A DNA stretch of 57,848 nucleotides from Microthrixaceae bacterium (GTDB lineage: Bacteria > Actinomycetota > Acidimicrobiia > Acidimicrobiales > DATDAH01), in the NCBI GenBank assembly GCA_020637195.1, contig JACJWK010000021.1:1-57848 (forward strand), read 5' to 3'. The position numbers were made by a program, and so were the translations under genes. Below, piece after piece: positions 17,794 to 27,581 of the stretch. Each line of letters opens with the position of its first letter. Positions within the stretch are counted from its first letter, which is position 1. The notes beneath the pieces are model-generated. The model had not been told where the DNA came from, made no database searches, and saw only the letters and a program-made list of their open reading frames with translations.

Positions 17794-20649
17794 TCAGGGC
17801 GCCGCCGCGAGGGCGGCGTCCACGGTCGCGGTGGCGCCCGCCGTGACCGCGACCGGGTCGGCGTCGCCGTACGTGGCGCCGCCGTCGAAGAACTCCTGGG
17901 CCCGCACCCCCGAGGGGTCGGCGAAGGTGACCACGTAGTTGCCGGGCGCGAGGTCGCCGATCTCGTACGAGCCGTTCCCGGCCGTGACGGTCCCTCCCGC
18001 GATGCCGGTCGGGCCGATCGCGATCACCCACGCCCCGGCGAGGGGGGTCCCGCCCGGATCGTCGGTGACCGTCCCGGCGATGGCGCCCACGCTGCGCTCC
18101 AGCGCCACGTCGGCGACGCCGGGAGCGACGACCACGTCGGCGTCCCCGAGCCCCGTCGACGGTCGGCCGTCGAACCACTCCATCCGATGGGTGGCGGTCG
18201 AGTCGACGAAGGCCAGGAGGTAGCCGCCGGCGGCGAGATCGAGGCTGTAGTGGCCCGCACCGTCGGTGACGCCACCGCGCGCCATCGAGAAGTCCGCCGC
18301 CGAGAGCGCCACCACGTGCACGCCGGCCAGGGGGGTGCCCGATCCGGCCTCGGTCGCGGTGCCCGAGATCGTCTGGCCCCCCGGCACCACGGCCTTCACC
18401 GGCAGGGAGGCACCCACGGGCGACACGCCACCCGCGGACACCGCGACGGGCGTCGAGGCGGGCACGTTGGGCGAGTCCGGTGCGAAGCGGCTCTCGTGGC
18501 CGCCGGCCGGGTCGACGAAGCCGATGAAGTGCGTCCCGGCGGACAGCCCGTCGAGGGAGTAGCCCCCGGCGCCGTCGGCCAGAGCGATCTCCTCGAGCGC
18601 GCCGGTGTCCCCCGTCGTCCGCAACGACAGCGCCCAGGCACCCGGGATGGGGTCGCCCGAGCCGGCCTCGGTCACGGTGCCGGCCACCGAGCCCCGCAGC
18701 GGGGCCATCTCCGCGTCCACCGGAGCGATCTCGCCGGGATCGAGGTCGATCAGGGTGGGGGCTCCGGCGAACCCGGCCGCGTGGGCCCCCGACGGGTCGA
18801 CGAGGTAGACGAAGTACGAGCCGGGAGCGGCGCTCAGCGAGAAACCGCCTCCGCCGTCGGCCACGCCCGCGGCCGCGATCGAGAAGTCCGCCGACCGCAG
18901 CAGCGTCACGAACGCGCCCGCGACGGGCGCACCGGAGCCCGCGGCCGACACCGAGCCGGTCACGCCGGTCGGCGGCGCCACCGTGACGTCGACCTGGTTC
19001 GACGCCACCGGCGCGGTCTGCGCCGAGTCGGCGGTGGCGACGTTCGAGTACGTCCCCTCGTCCGCCGGCGTGGTCACGTGGGTGCAGTCGATGGTGTGCT
19101 GCGCACCACCGGCCAGGTCGGGGACGGCCTGCTCGCAGTCGGTGGCGTTGGGGTCGTCGACCGTCAGCCCCGTCAGCGTGGTGTCGCCCGCGTTCACGAC
19201 GGTGACGTGGTAGTGGATCGTGCCGCCCGTGGCCACCGCGGTCTCGTCGGCGCTCTTGACCACCGCCAGCTCCGTGACGAAGCCGAGGTCCACGACCCCG
19301 AGCGCGGCCATCTCCCCGGCCCCGTCGCCGAGGTCGGTGGTGTTGCCCTGGCCGAGGCGCCCGTCGCCACCGTTCCCCCAGCACTTCACCGAGGCGTCGC
19401 CGAACCGCACGCACGAGTGGAAGTAGCCCGTGGCGAGGCCGGCCGCCGATCCCCCCAGGTTCACGGGGACGAGGGCGGCCATCTCGCCCGCCTGGTCGCC
19501 GATGTTGGCGATGGTGTCCTGGCCCAGCATGCGGCCCGCACCCCAGCACTTGACCGAGCCTCCGACGAGCAGGGCGCACGTGTGGCCGCTCCCGGCGCTG
19601 ACCCCGACGGCGGCGGCGCCCAGGGTGACCGGGGCGAGCGCGGCCATCTCGCCGGGCTGGTCGCCGAGCGTCGTCGTGCTGCCCTGACCGAGGCGTCCGT
19701 CGGCGCCGCTGCCCCAGCACTTGACCGTGCCGTCGTCCAGCAGCGCGCACGAGTGCTGGGGGCCGGCGCTGACGGCCGTCGCGGTCCGGCCCACGCCCAG
19801 GTTCACGGGCGCCAGGGCGGCCATGTCCCCCGCCTGGTCGCCCACGTTGCCGGTGGCGTCGTTGCCCAGCTGGCCGCTGTTGCCCGAGCCCCAGCACTTG
19901 ACGGTGCCGTCGTCGAGGAGCGCGCACGTGTGGGCGAAGCTGGCGCTGACGGCCGTGGCGGTCCGGCCCGGCCCCAGGTCCACCGGCGCCAGCGCGGCCA
20001 GCTCGCCGGCCTGGTCGCCGACGTTCTCCGTGTTGTCCTGGCCCAGCCGGCCGCTGGCGTTGCTCCCCCAGCACTTCACCGACCCGTCGTCCAGGACGGC
20101 GCAGGTGTGCGCCCCGCCGGCGGTGATCGCGGTCGCGGTCCGGCCCGGCCCCAGGTCCACCGGCGCCAGGGCCGCCATCTCGCCGGGCTGGTCCCCCAGG
20201 GTCGCGGTGTTGCCCTGTCCGAGCCGCCCGGCCCCGCCGCTCCCCCAGCACTTCACGGTGCCGTCGTCGAGGATGGCACAGGTGTGCTGGTCACCGGCGC
20301 TGATGGCGGTGGCGGTCCGTCCCACGCCGAGGTTCACCGCGGGCAGCGCGGCCAGCTCGCCCGGCTGGTCGCCGACGTCGGCGGTCGAGTCCTGGCCGAG
20401 CTGGCCGTCGCTGTTCTGTCCCCAGCACTTCACCCGGCCGCTGGGCAGGATGGCGCAGGTGTGCTCGGAGCCGCCGGTGATGGCCCGCGCCGCGAACGGG
20501 GCGTTCGGCGCCTCGTTGCCGTCCGCCGCCGCGGGTGTCGAGGCCGTGGAGACCGTGACCGCGGCGAGCAGCGCGAGCGCCACGATCCCCGCGAGCACGG
20601 CACGGAGCGACGACGTGGGGACGTGGGGGCGAGCACCAGGGGCGACCAT
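17794..20649 (-). CDS. Secreted RCC1-repeat protein, copy A (intact): seven RCC1 blades, DUF11-like domain, carboxypeptidase-regulatory-like repeats
   Basis: 951 residues and the only undisrupted member of a four-gene family in this window. An N-terminal hydrophobic segment ending in STPAAADGNEAPNAP is the signal peptide. Seven 55-60-residue units follow, each with HTCALLDDGTVKCWG and the linker GDQPGEMAALAPVDLG; seven units make one complete RCC1 beta-propeller. Each unit carries two cysteines that could pair outside the cell. A DUF11-like domain (VTVVNAGDTTLTGLTVDDP) comes next, then five carboxypeptidase-regulatory-like beta-sandwich repeats (GTVTEAGSGDPIPGAW type). No LPxTG motif or C-terminal anchor is seen, so it is probably released or held non-covalently. 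The function, perhaps adhesion or ligand binding at the cell surface, is inference. Confidence 0.88.
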   Translation of the reverse strand: MVAPGARPHVPTSSLRAVLAGIVALALLAAVTVSTASTPAAADGNEAPNAPFAARAITGGSEHTCAILPSGRVKCWGQNSDGQLGQDSTADVGDQPGELAALPAVNLGVGRTATAISAGDQHTCAILDDGTVKCWGSGGAGRLGQGNTATLGDQPGEMAALAPVDLGPGRTATAITAGGAHTCAVLDDGSVKCWGSNASGRLGQDNTENVGDQAGELAALAPVDLGPGRTATAVSASFAHTCALLDDGTVKCWGSGNSGQLGNDATGNVGDQAGDMAALAPVNLGVGRTATAVSAGPQHSCALLDDGTVKCWGSGADGRLGQGSTTTLGDQPGEMAALAPVTLGAAAVGVSAGSGHTCALLVGGSVKCWGAGRMLGQDTIANIGDQAGEMAALVPVNLGGSAAGLATGYFHSCVRFGDASVKCWGNGGDGRLGQGNTTDLGDGAGEMAALGVVDLGFVTELAVVKSADETAVATGGTIHYHVTVVNAGDTTLTGLTVDDPNATDCEQAVPDLAGGAQHTIDCTHVTTPADEGTYSNVATADSAQTAPVASNQVDVTVAPPTGVTGSVSAAGSGAPVAGAFVTLLRSADFSIAAAGVADGGGGFSLSAAPGSYFVYLVDPSGAHAAGFAGAPTLIDLDPGEIAPVDAEMAPLRGSVAGTVTEAGSGDPIPGAWALSLRTTGDTGALEEIALADGAGGYSLDGLSAGTHFIGFVDPAGGHESRFAPDSPNVPASTPVAVSAGGVSPVGASLPVKAVVPGGQTISGTATEAGSGTPLAGVHVVALSAADFSMARGGVTDGAGHYSLDLAAGGYLLAFVDSTATHRMEWFDGRPSTGLGDADVVVAPGVADVALERSVGAIAGTVTDDPGGTPLAGAWVIAIGPTGIAGGTVTAGNGSYEIGDLAPGNYVVTFADPSGVRAQEFFDGGATYGDADPVAVTAGATATVDAALAAAP
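19300..20500 (-). repeat. RCC1 coding repeat array, copy A
   Basis: Seven direct repeats of about 165-180 bases encode the propeller blades of copy A. The tandem DNA similarity is a consequence of the protein repeats. Confidence 0.8.
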
Positions 20650-20710
20650 GGCGGCCAGTCAACGCCGGAGGCGTCACCGGAACGTCACCGCGCCGTGAGA
20701 CCCGGGTCGG

Positions 20711-20917
20711 TCAGCCCTTCAGGAGGCGGACCGCCATGAACAGGACGTGCTCGCGGCCGTAGGTGGGCGCGAGGTCCGGGTGCTCGGCCCGGAGGTGGGC
20801 GAAGGACACCTCGACGATCTCGTCCTCGGTGGGCGCCCGCAACGTCGTACCGCAGGGGCACTGCAGCACGTACTCGTACTCGCGCACGGGCGGCTCGACG
20901 GAGGGCTCGGGGTCCAC
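20711..20917 (-). CDS. Small DUF1059-like protein
   Basis: 68 residues from GTG 20917, which has a GGGGGC just upstream. A longer start at GTG 20965 is possible but adds a non-conserved extension. The core YVLQCPCGTTLRAPTEDEIVEV, then HLRAEHPDL and REHVLFMAVRLLKG, has the CxC pair and helix-helix pattern of the small DUF1059 family, often found near oxidoreductases. Its function is unknown. It lies 52 bases downstream of the aldehyde dehydrogenase on the same strand. Confidence 0.7.
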   Translation of the reverse strand: MDPEPSVEPPVREYEYVLQCPCGTTLRAPTEDEIVEVSFAHLRAEHPDLAPTYGREHVLFMAVRLLKG

Positions 20918-20969
20918 GCCCCCAGGCTCGCGGATCGGGCGGCGGCCGTCGATCCCGGCAGGCACCGGA

Positions 20970-22400
20970 TCAGAGCGCGATGCCGACCAGCTTGGTATCG
21001 AGGTACTCGGCGAGGCCCTGGCGGGCGCCCTCGACGCCGAGGCCGCTCTCCTTGACGCCGCCGAACGGCGCCGCCGCCGACGTGGGGTTGATGTCGTTGA
21101 CGCCCACCATCCCGTAGTCGAGCCGCTCCATCAGGCGGAACGCCCGGGACAAGTCGTTCGTGTACACGTAGCTGGCCAGCCCGTACTCGGTGTCGTTGGC
21201 CATCGCGATCACCTCGTCCTCGGTGTCGAAGACGATCACCGGGGCGATCGGGCCGAACGTCTCCTCGCGGTAGATCGCCATGTCGGGCGTGACCTGGGTC
21301 AGCAGGGTCGGCGCGTAGAAGCACCCGCGGTCGAGCCCGCCGTCGACCAGGCGGTGCCCGCCGGTGACGACGTTGGCGCCGCGGTCGACGGCGTCGGCGA
21401 CCTGGCGCTCCATCTTGTCGAGCGCGGCGTCGTCGATGAGGGGACCGACCGTGACCCCGTCGGTGGCGCCGGCACCGGCCACCAGCCGCTCGAAGCGCTG
21501 CTGGAGGGTGGCCACGAACTCGTCGGCGAGGGCGCGCTGCACGAAGAGCCGGTTCGGGCAGATGCACGCCTGGCCGGTGTTGAGGAACTTCACCGCCGCC
21601 GCGCCCTTGGCGGCCCGGACCGGGTCCGCGTCGTCGAGGACGATGAAGGGTGCATGGCCCCCCAGCTCGAGGCTGACCCGCTTGACCGTCCGCGCCGCCG
21701 TGGCCGCGATCTGCTTGCCCACCTCGGTCGAGCCGGTGAACGCGACCTTGCGCACCGAGCGGTGCCCGACGAGCTCGCCGCCGACCGTCTCGGGGTCCGA
21801 GGTGGTCACGAGGTTCACGACGCCGGGGTCGATGCCGGCGTCGTGCAGCACCTCGAACGTGGCGACCGCGCAGAGCGGGGTCTGCTCGGCCGGCTTGAGC
21901 ACGACGGTGCACCCCGCGGCCAGGGCCGGGGCGATCTTCCGGGTCAGCATCGAGATCGGGTAGTTCCAGGGGGTGATGGCGCCGACCACGCCGACGGGTT
22001 GGTGCAGCACGAGGAAGCGCTGGTCGGCCCGCGCCGACGGGATGGTCTCGCCGTAGTTCCGCTTGGCCTCCTCGGCGAACCACGACAGGAAGTCCGCCGC
22101 GTAGCCGACCTCGTTGCGGGCCATGCGCAGGGGCTTGCCCTGCTCGCGGGTCATGAGCTGGGCCAGCGCCTCCTTGCGCTCGAGCATCAGGCGGTGGGCC
22201 GCGGCGAGGGCCGCCGAGCGCTCGTAGGCGGTGCGACCCGCCCAGCCGTCGAAACGCACCGCGGCGGCGTCGATGGCGCCCGGACGTCCTCGAGGCCGCC
22301 GTCAGCCGCAGTCGATCACCGCGCCGGTGGCGGGTCGTGGGACTCCGAACGTCCGGCCCGACGACGCCGCAGGCCGCCACTCGCCGTCGATGTAGAGCAT
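20970..22400 (-). CDS. NAD(P)-dependent aldehyde dehydrogenase (succinate-semialdehyde-dehydrogenase-like), one frameshift near the N-terminus
   Basis: About 476 residues. Oxidises an aldehyde to its acid. The N-terminal MLYIDGEWRPAASSGRTF starts at ATG 22400 with a GGGAGG Shine-Dalgarno and runs to an apparent TGA about 22312. The rest (AIDAAAVRFDGWAGRTAYER onward) is in another frame, so one or two bases are missing around 22280-22315. The main body is intact: GAITPWNYP, KPAEQTP, the nucleotide-binding FTGSTEVGKQIAA, catalytic Glu in ELGGHAPF and catalytic Cys in GQACICPNR. The closest group is semialdehyde dehydrogenases of the GabD type. It starts about 15 bases after the corrected end of RCC1 copy B, so it is probably in the same transcript. 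Confidence 0.85.
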
Positions 22401-22414
22401 GTGCAGCCTCCCGG

Positions 22415-25049
22415 TCAGGCGCACGGACGACGCCGGCGCGGTCGATGACCGGCCCAGCATCGCCGCCCGGACCGCCCCGGCGCAGGTCCAGCCACCGACG
22501 CTGGTGGGAAGGGCCGGTCGGGGGAGGCGAGGACGGCGTCGACAGGGGCTGTCGTCGCCGGCGACCACGACGAAGAGGTCGGAGCCCTCGAAGGTCGGTG
22601 GAGTCAGGCCAGTAGGCGAGCACGCCGTCGACCGGCGACACGACCGCCGCCCGGTAGTTGTCGGGGCAGCCCGTCGATGGCGTAGGTGCCGTCGGCGCCG
22701 GTGACCGCGCCGCCGGCGATGCCCGAGGGCGCACGGCGGCCACCCACCCGCGTCGGCGACAGGACCGCCGCGAGGTCGGTGACCTGGCCCGGCGAGGCCG
22801 AGCCGACAGTCGGGTCCAGCACGGGGCTTCGGCCAGCGCGCGCGCGGCCACCGGCACGGCGGCCAGCCCACTGACCGGCAGGTCGTCGTACCCCTCCGCC
22901 CGGTGGTGGCCGACCGGGTCGACGAACAGGAGCAGGTGGTCGCCGGGATCGACCGCCAGCGAGTAGGCGCCGTCGCCGTCCGACCGCGCGGCACGGGCGA
23001 ACGAGAGGTCGGCGGCGCGCAGGGCGACGACGAGCGCCCCGGAGACGCCGACCCCGGCGGGTCAGCCACCCGGCCCGCTGATCGCCGAGGCGGCGCCCGG
23101 CAGGCCTGGGCCGGCAGGGTCAGCGACCGGCGACGTCTCGCCGGCGGTCACCGCACCCACCGTGACCGCTCCGGTGACGGGGTCGGCGAGCAGGCGCGGC
23201 GCGTGCCCGCCGTCCAGGTCGAGGCTGGCCAGGCGATAGCTCCGGCAGGAGGCCGGAGAGCGTGAACGAGCCGTCGGTCCCGGCCGGCGCCCGCACGGGC
23301 TCGGACGTGGCGGCGTCGAGGCCACCACGTAGGCACGTGCGACCGGGGCGCCGGAGGTCGGCGTCGGTGACCACGCCAGCCCGCGGCCGAAGGTCGGCTC
23401 GAGCGTGCCCCGGACGTCGGCGATGCCGCCTTCAGGGAACGGCGATCGGGGACGGCCCCGATGAAACCCGGCCGGTGGGCGCCGGTGGGGGGTCGATGGC
23501 GTAGGCGAGGGGAGCCGCGTCGCGGGGAAGGCGAAGAAGCGGCCGTCAGGCTCGCCGGCCACCCCGCCTGGTGGAGGCGGAAGTCGGTCAGGTCGAGCAG
23601 CGCGCGACCAGCGCACCGTCCAGGGGGGGTGCCGTCGGGCCCCTGCACGCCGCCGACGGTGCGCCGGTGGCCGCCGGCGACGTCGCGCAGGAGGCGTCGC
23701 CCATCTCACCCGGGCCGTCCCGCAGGGCCACCTCGTCGCCGACGCCGATCTGGCCGGAGCTGTTGGACCCCCAGCAGCGGAGGGTGCGATCGAGGAGCGC
23801 CGCGCAGGTGTGGGCGGTGGTGATCGACGACGGGTTGCCCCGGCGGTGACCATCGTGGCGATCGCCCCGCCCCCAGGTCGACGGCAGGCAGGGGCGTCGC
23901 CCATCTCGCCAGGGCGTCGCCCCGGCAGGTGGTGTCGCCAGGCCGAGCTGGCCCCCGCCGTTCGCGCCCAGCACTTGACCGCCAGGGTGTCGAGCAGCGC
24001 GCGCAGGTGTGGTGGCTGCCCGCCGACACCTGTGGCGCAGTGCGCCCGGCACCCAGGGCCACTGCGGGCAGCGCGTCGCCCATCTCGCCGGCCTGGTCGC
24101 CCCGGTCGGCGGTGTCGCCCAGGCCGAGCTGGCCGAACTCGTTCTCGCCCCAGCACTTCACCGAGCCGTCGTCGAGGCGCGCAGGTGTGGTCGCGACCGG
24201 CGGTGAAGCGCAGTGGCGGTGCGACCCGTGCCCAGGTCGACGGGGGCGAGGGCGTCTCCCATCTCGCCAGGGCCGTCCCCGAGGTTCGCGGTGCCCCCGC
24301 TGCCGAGGCGGCCCGCGAAGCCGCTGCCCCAGCACTTGACCCTCCCGTCGTCGAGGAGCGCGCACGTGTGGACGCCCGCGGCGGTGATCGCGATCGCGGT
24401 GCGACCGGTGCCCAGGGCGACCGTGGGCAGGGCATCGCCCATCTCGCCGGCCTGGTCGCCTCTCGTGTCGCTGCTGCCGATCCCGAGTCGGCCGCTGCCG
24501 TTGCCGCCCCAGCACTTCACCTGCCCCCCGTCGAGCAGCGCGCAGGTGTGGAGGAGCCCGGCCGAGACGGCGGTGGCCGTGCGGCCCGCGCCGAGGTCGA
24601 TCGCGGGCAGGGCGTCGCCCATCTCGCCGGGCTCGTCGCCGCGGTCACGGAGGTCGCCGAGGCCGAGCCGCCCGGAGCCGTTGTCCCCCCAGCACTTCAC
24701 CTGTCCCCCGTCGAGGAGCGCGCACGTGACGTCGGACCCGGCGGACACCGCCGTGGCGGTGCGGCCCACGCCGAGATCGGCGGTGGGGAGGCGGGCCCCG
24801 GTCTCGCCAGGCTCGTCAGACCAGTCGTCGGTGTCCCCAGGCCGAGACGCCCGTCGCCGTTGTCCCCCAGCAGCGGACCTGGCCGCTGACGACCCGCAGG
24901 TGTGCAGCGTGCCGGCGCTGAGGGCGGCGGCTGCCGGCGACCCGCCAGGCGCCTCGTTGGCGTCGGCCGACACCAGGGTGCCCGGGGAGAGCGCCACCAC
25001 CAGCGTCGTGGCCACGAAGCGCCCCGAGGGCGGCGAGCCGGGTCCTCAC
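22415..25049 (-). pseudogene. Secreted RCC1-repeat protein, copy B, heavily frameshifted
   Basis: The GTG at 25049 overlaps the stop of copy C (GTGA). The order matches copy A: a signal-like start (MRTRLAALGAL, then out of frame VATTLVVALSPGTLVSADANEAPGG), seven RCC1 blades to about 23700, then carboxypeptidase-regulatory-like repeats (GTVTDADLRR, TGADGTYAIDGLP, YRAAVVSPVDGVLAYWPDS). The frame is clean only from about 24190 to 24840; elsewhere I count at least 15 one-base shifts. After correction the best end is a TGA at 22415-22417, just before the aldehyde dehydrogenase Shine-Dalgarno. Blades in order with few genuine stops point to sequence error or very recent decay. Confidence 0.7.
23700..24900 (-). 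repeat. RCC1 coding repeat array, copy B
   Basis: Seven direct repeats of about 180 bases, recognisable by the recurring plus-strand phrase gcgtcgcccatctcgcc and by ccccagcacttcacc. They encode the blades of copy B. Confidence 0.75.
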
Positions 25050-27581
25050 GGCGCCCCCAACGTGGCGTCGACGGGCGTCGGCCCGGCCGGCACGTCGATG
25101 ACGTCTCGCGGTGGCGTAGTCAGCCGCACCGAGCCAGTACTCGAGGCGCCAGTGGCGGGGTCGAGGATCGCGCCCAGTAGGTGTCAGGGGGCAGGCGATC
25201 GATGCGGTAGGCGCCGTCGGGCCCGGCGACCGCGGCGCGCAGCCACGGCCCCGTTGGCCCGGATGGCCACCACCCAGGTCCCCAGGATCAGGGCACCGCC
25301 CGACCAGTGACCGTGCCCGACATCAGAGCCCACGGTCGGCTCGAGCACGGCGTGGACGAGCGCCGGCGACGTCGCCAGGTCGAGGTGCCAGGCCACCCGG
25401 TGGTCGCCGGTCGGGTCGAGAACACCAGCACGTAGTCGCCCGGGGGCCAGGCTGAGGGCGTAGCCGCCGGTGGTGCCAGTGAGCCCCGCCCGGGCGACGG
25501 CGAGGTCGTCCGCCCGCAGCGCCACGACGAGCATCCCGGGCAGCGCGGTGCCGGACCGGGTCGCGGACGCTGACCGCTGAGGGCCGTGCCCGAGGCCGGC
25601 AGCGCCTGGGTGGGCAGCGTCGCGTCTGCGTGCGTCGTGGCGCCCGCCGTCACCGTCACCGGCGTGGACGTGGCCAGGTCAGGCGCGCCGGGGAAGAACC
25701 GGGCGGCGTGCCCGCCCGACCGGTCGAGAGCACGAGCCGGTACGCGCCGGGCGGCAACCCCGTCAGCGTGTAGTGGCCCGACGGGTCCGAGGCGGCGGCG
25801 CCGGCCACCTCACCGGTCGTGGCGTCGAGGGCGATCGCCTCGCCGGTGGGGATCAAGCGCCCGTGCCCGCCTCGGTGATCGTGCCCGCCACACCCCCGCC
25901 GCAGGCGGGCAGGACAGGGTCGACCAGGGGCGACGGCCTCCGGTGCGACCGTGACCGTGGTGGGGGCGCCGTCCGCCCGGCTCGTGGACCCCGGCGGGGT
26001 CGATGACGTAGGCGAAGTAGTCCCCGGGCGGGGTGACGGCGCCGTGGTAGCCGCTGAGGTCGGCGACGGCGCCGGTGACCAGGCGAAGACGTCATCCCAG
26101 TCGAGCACGGCCACGAGCGCACCCCCGGATCTCGTCGCCCGACGGCGCGCACCCGGCCGGCCACCCCGTCCCGCCGAGCGCCACCGGCGCCAGGGCGTCG
26201 CCCATCTCCCCTGGCCGTCCCCGCGCGGCCGTGTCGTGTCACCCCGAGGGCGCCGGCCTCGTTGTCGCCCCCAGCACTTGACGCTGCTGTCGTCGAGGCG
26301 GGCGCAGGCGCAGGCCCCTGGTCGCCGGCGGTGACGGCCGTGGCGGTGCGGCCCGCGCCCAGGTCGACCGCCGGGAGCGCGTCGCCCATCTCGCCGGGGC
26401 CCGACGCCCCGGTCGTCGGTGTCGCCGAGGCCGAGCTGCCCGAAGCGGTTCTCCCCCCAGCACTTGACGCTTCCGTCGTCGAGCAGCGCGCAGGTGAAGT
26501 CGGCGCCGGCGGAGATGGCGGTGGCGCTCCGCCCCGTGCCGAGGTCGACGGTCGGCAGGGCGTCGCCCATCTCGCCGGGACCGCTGCCGCGCGGCAGCGT
26601 GTCGCCCAGCCCGAGGGCGCCCCCGGCTCCCCAGCACTTCACGTCGCCGCCGGCGAGGAGGGCACAGGTGTGGCCGCCGCCGGTGGACACCGCGGTGGCG
26701 GTCCGCCCCGTGCCCAGGTCGACCGCCGGCAGGGCGTCGCCCATCTGGCCGGCACCGCCGCCGCGGTTCTGGGAGTCGCCGAGGCCGAGCTGCCCGAAGA
26801 AGTTGCCGCCCCAGCACTTGACCTGCCCCCCGTCGAGGAGGGCGCAGAAGTGCCAGGACGCTCCCGTCACCGCGGTGGCGGTTCGGCCCGTGCCCAGGTC
26901 GACAGGGGCGAGGGCGTCGCCCATCTCGCCCGGCTCGTCCCCCCGGCCCCGGGTGTCGCCCTGGCCGAGCTGGCCCGTGCCGTTGAGGCCCCAGCACTTG
27001 ACGGTGCCGTCGTCGAGCACGGCGCAGTTCGCCCGGTCGGCGCTGGTGAGGGCGGTGGCCGTGCGCCCGGTGCCGAGGTCCACGGTGGCGAGGTGGGTGC
27101 CCAGCTCGCCGGGCCCGTCGCCCCGCTTCTCCTCGTGCCCGAGGCCCAGCTCGCCCTGGGCGTTGCGACCCCAACAGGCCACCTGGCCGTCGTCGAAGCG
27201 GGCGCAGGTGTGACTGCCCTCCCGACCGCCGAAGAAGAAGTGGAACCGGCCGCTGGCGGTGAGCTCGACGGGGACGCGGTCGCCGAGGTCGACCGTGGCC
27301 AGCGCCAGGCCCAGCTCGCCGGGCCCGTCGCCGCGGTCGGCGGTGTCGCCCAACCCCAGCTCGCCGTCGCGGTTGCGCCCCCAGCACTTCACCTGGTCGC
27401 CGGCGACCAGGGCGCACGCGTAGGCGTCGCCCATCGTGAGCCCGCGGGAGGGGGCGGGCGCCCCCGGCGCCTCGTTGCCGTCGGCGGCCGTCGGGGTGGT
27501 CGGCGCGGCCACGAGCACGGACGCCGCGACCGCGGCGACCAGCGCCGCGGCGACGAGGCGCCGGCCCGATGGCGTCCTCAT
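25046..27581 (-). pseudogene. Secreted RCC1-repeat protein, copy C, frameshifted in its C-terminal half
   Basis: The ATG at 27581 overlaps the stop of copy D (ATGA). MRTPSGRRLVAAALVAAVAASVLVAA is a clear signal peptide, followed by ADGNEAPGAP as in copies A and B. The frame is clean through six RCC1 blades to about 26420; the seventh blade and the carboxypeptidase-regulatory-like repeats shift frame at several points between 26420 and 25050 (pieces such as LVVALRADDLAVARAGLTG and GTWVVAIRANGAVAA). The corrected end IDVPAGPTPVDATLGAP stops at TGA 25046-25048, overlapping copy B's GTG. Length is about 845 codons. Role as for copy A. Confidence 0.75.
26190..27440 (-). repeat. RCC1 coding repeat array, copy C
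   Basis: Seven direct repeats with a period of 180 bases (60 residues) encode the blades of copy C. The conserved GEMGDALPAVDLGTGRTATA phrase recurs in nearly every unit. Confidence 0.8.

Noticed and set aside
18187..20739. An 850-codon plus-strand frame opposite RCC1 copy A.
   Set aside because: Low-complexity antisense of the repeat array; no start signal or domain.
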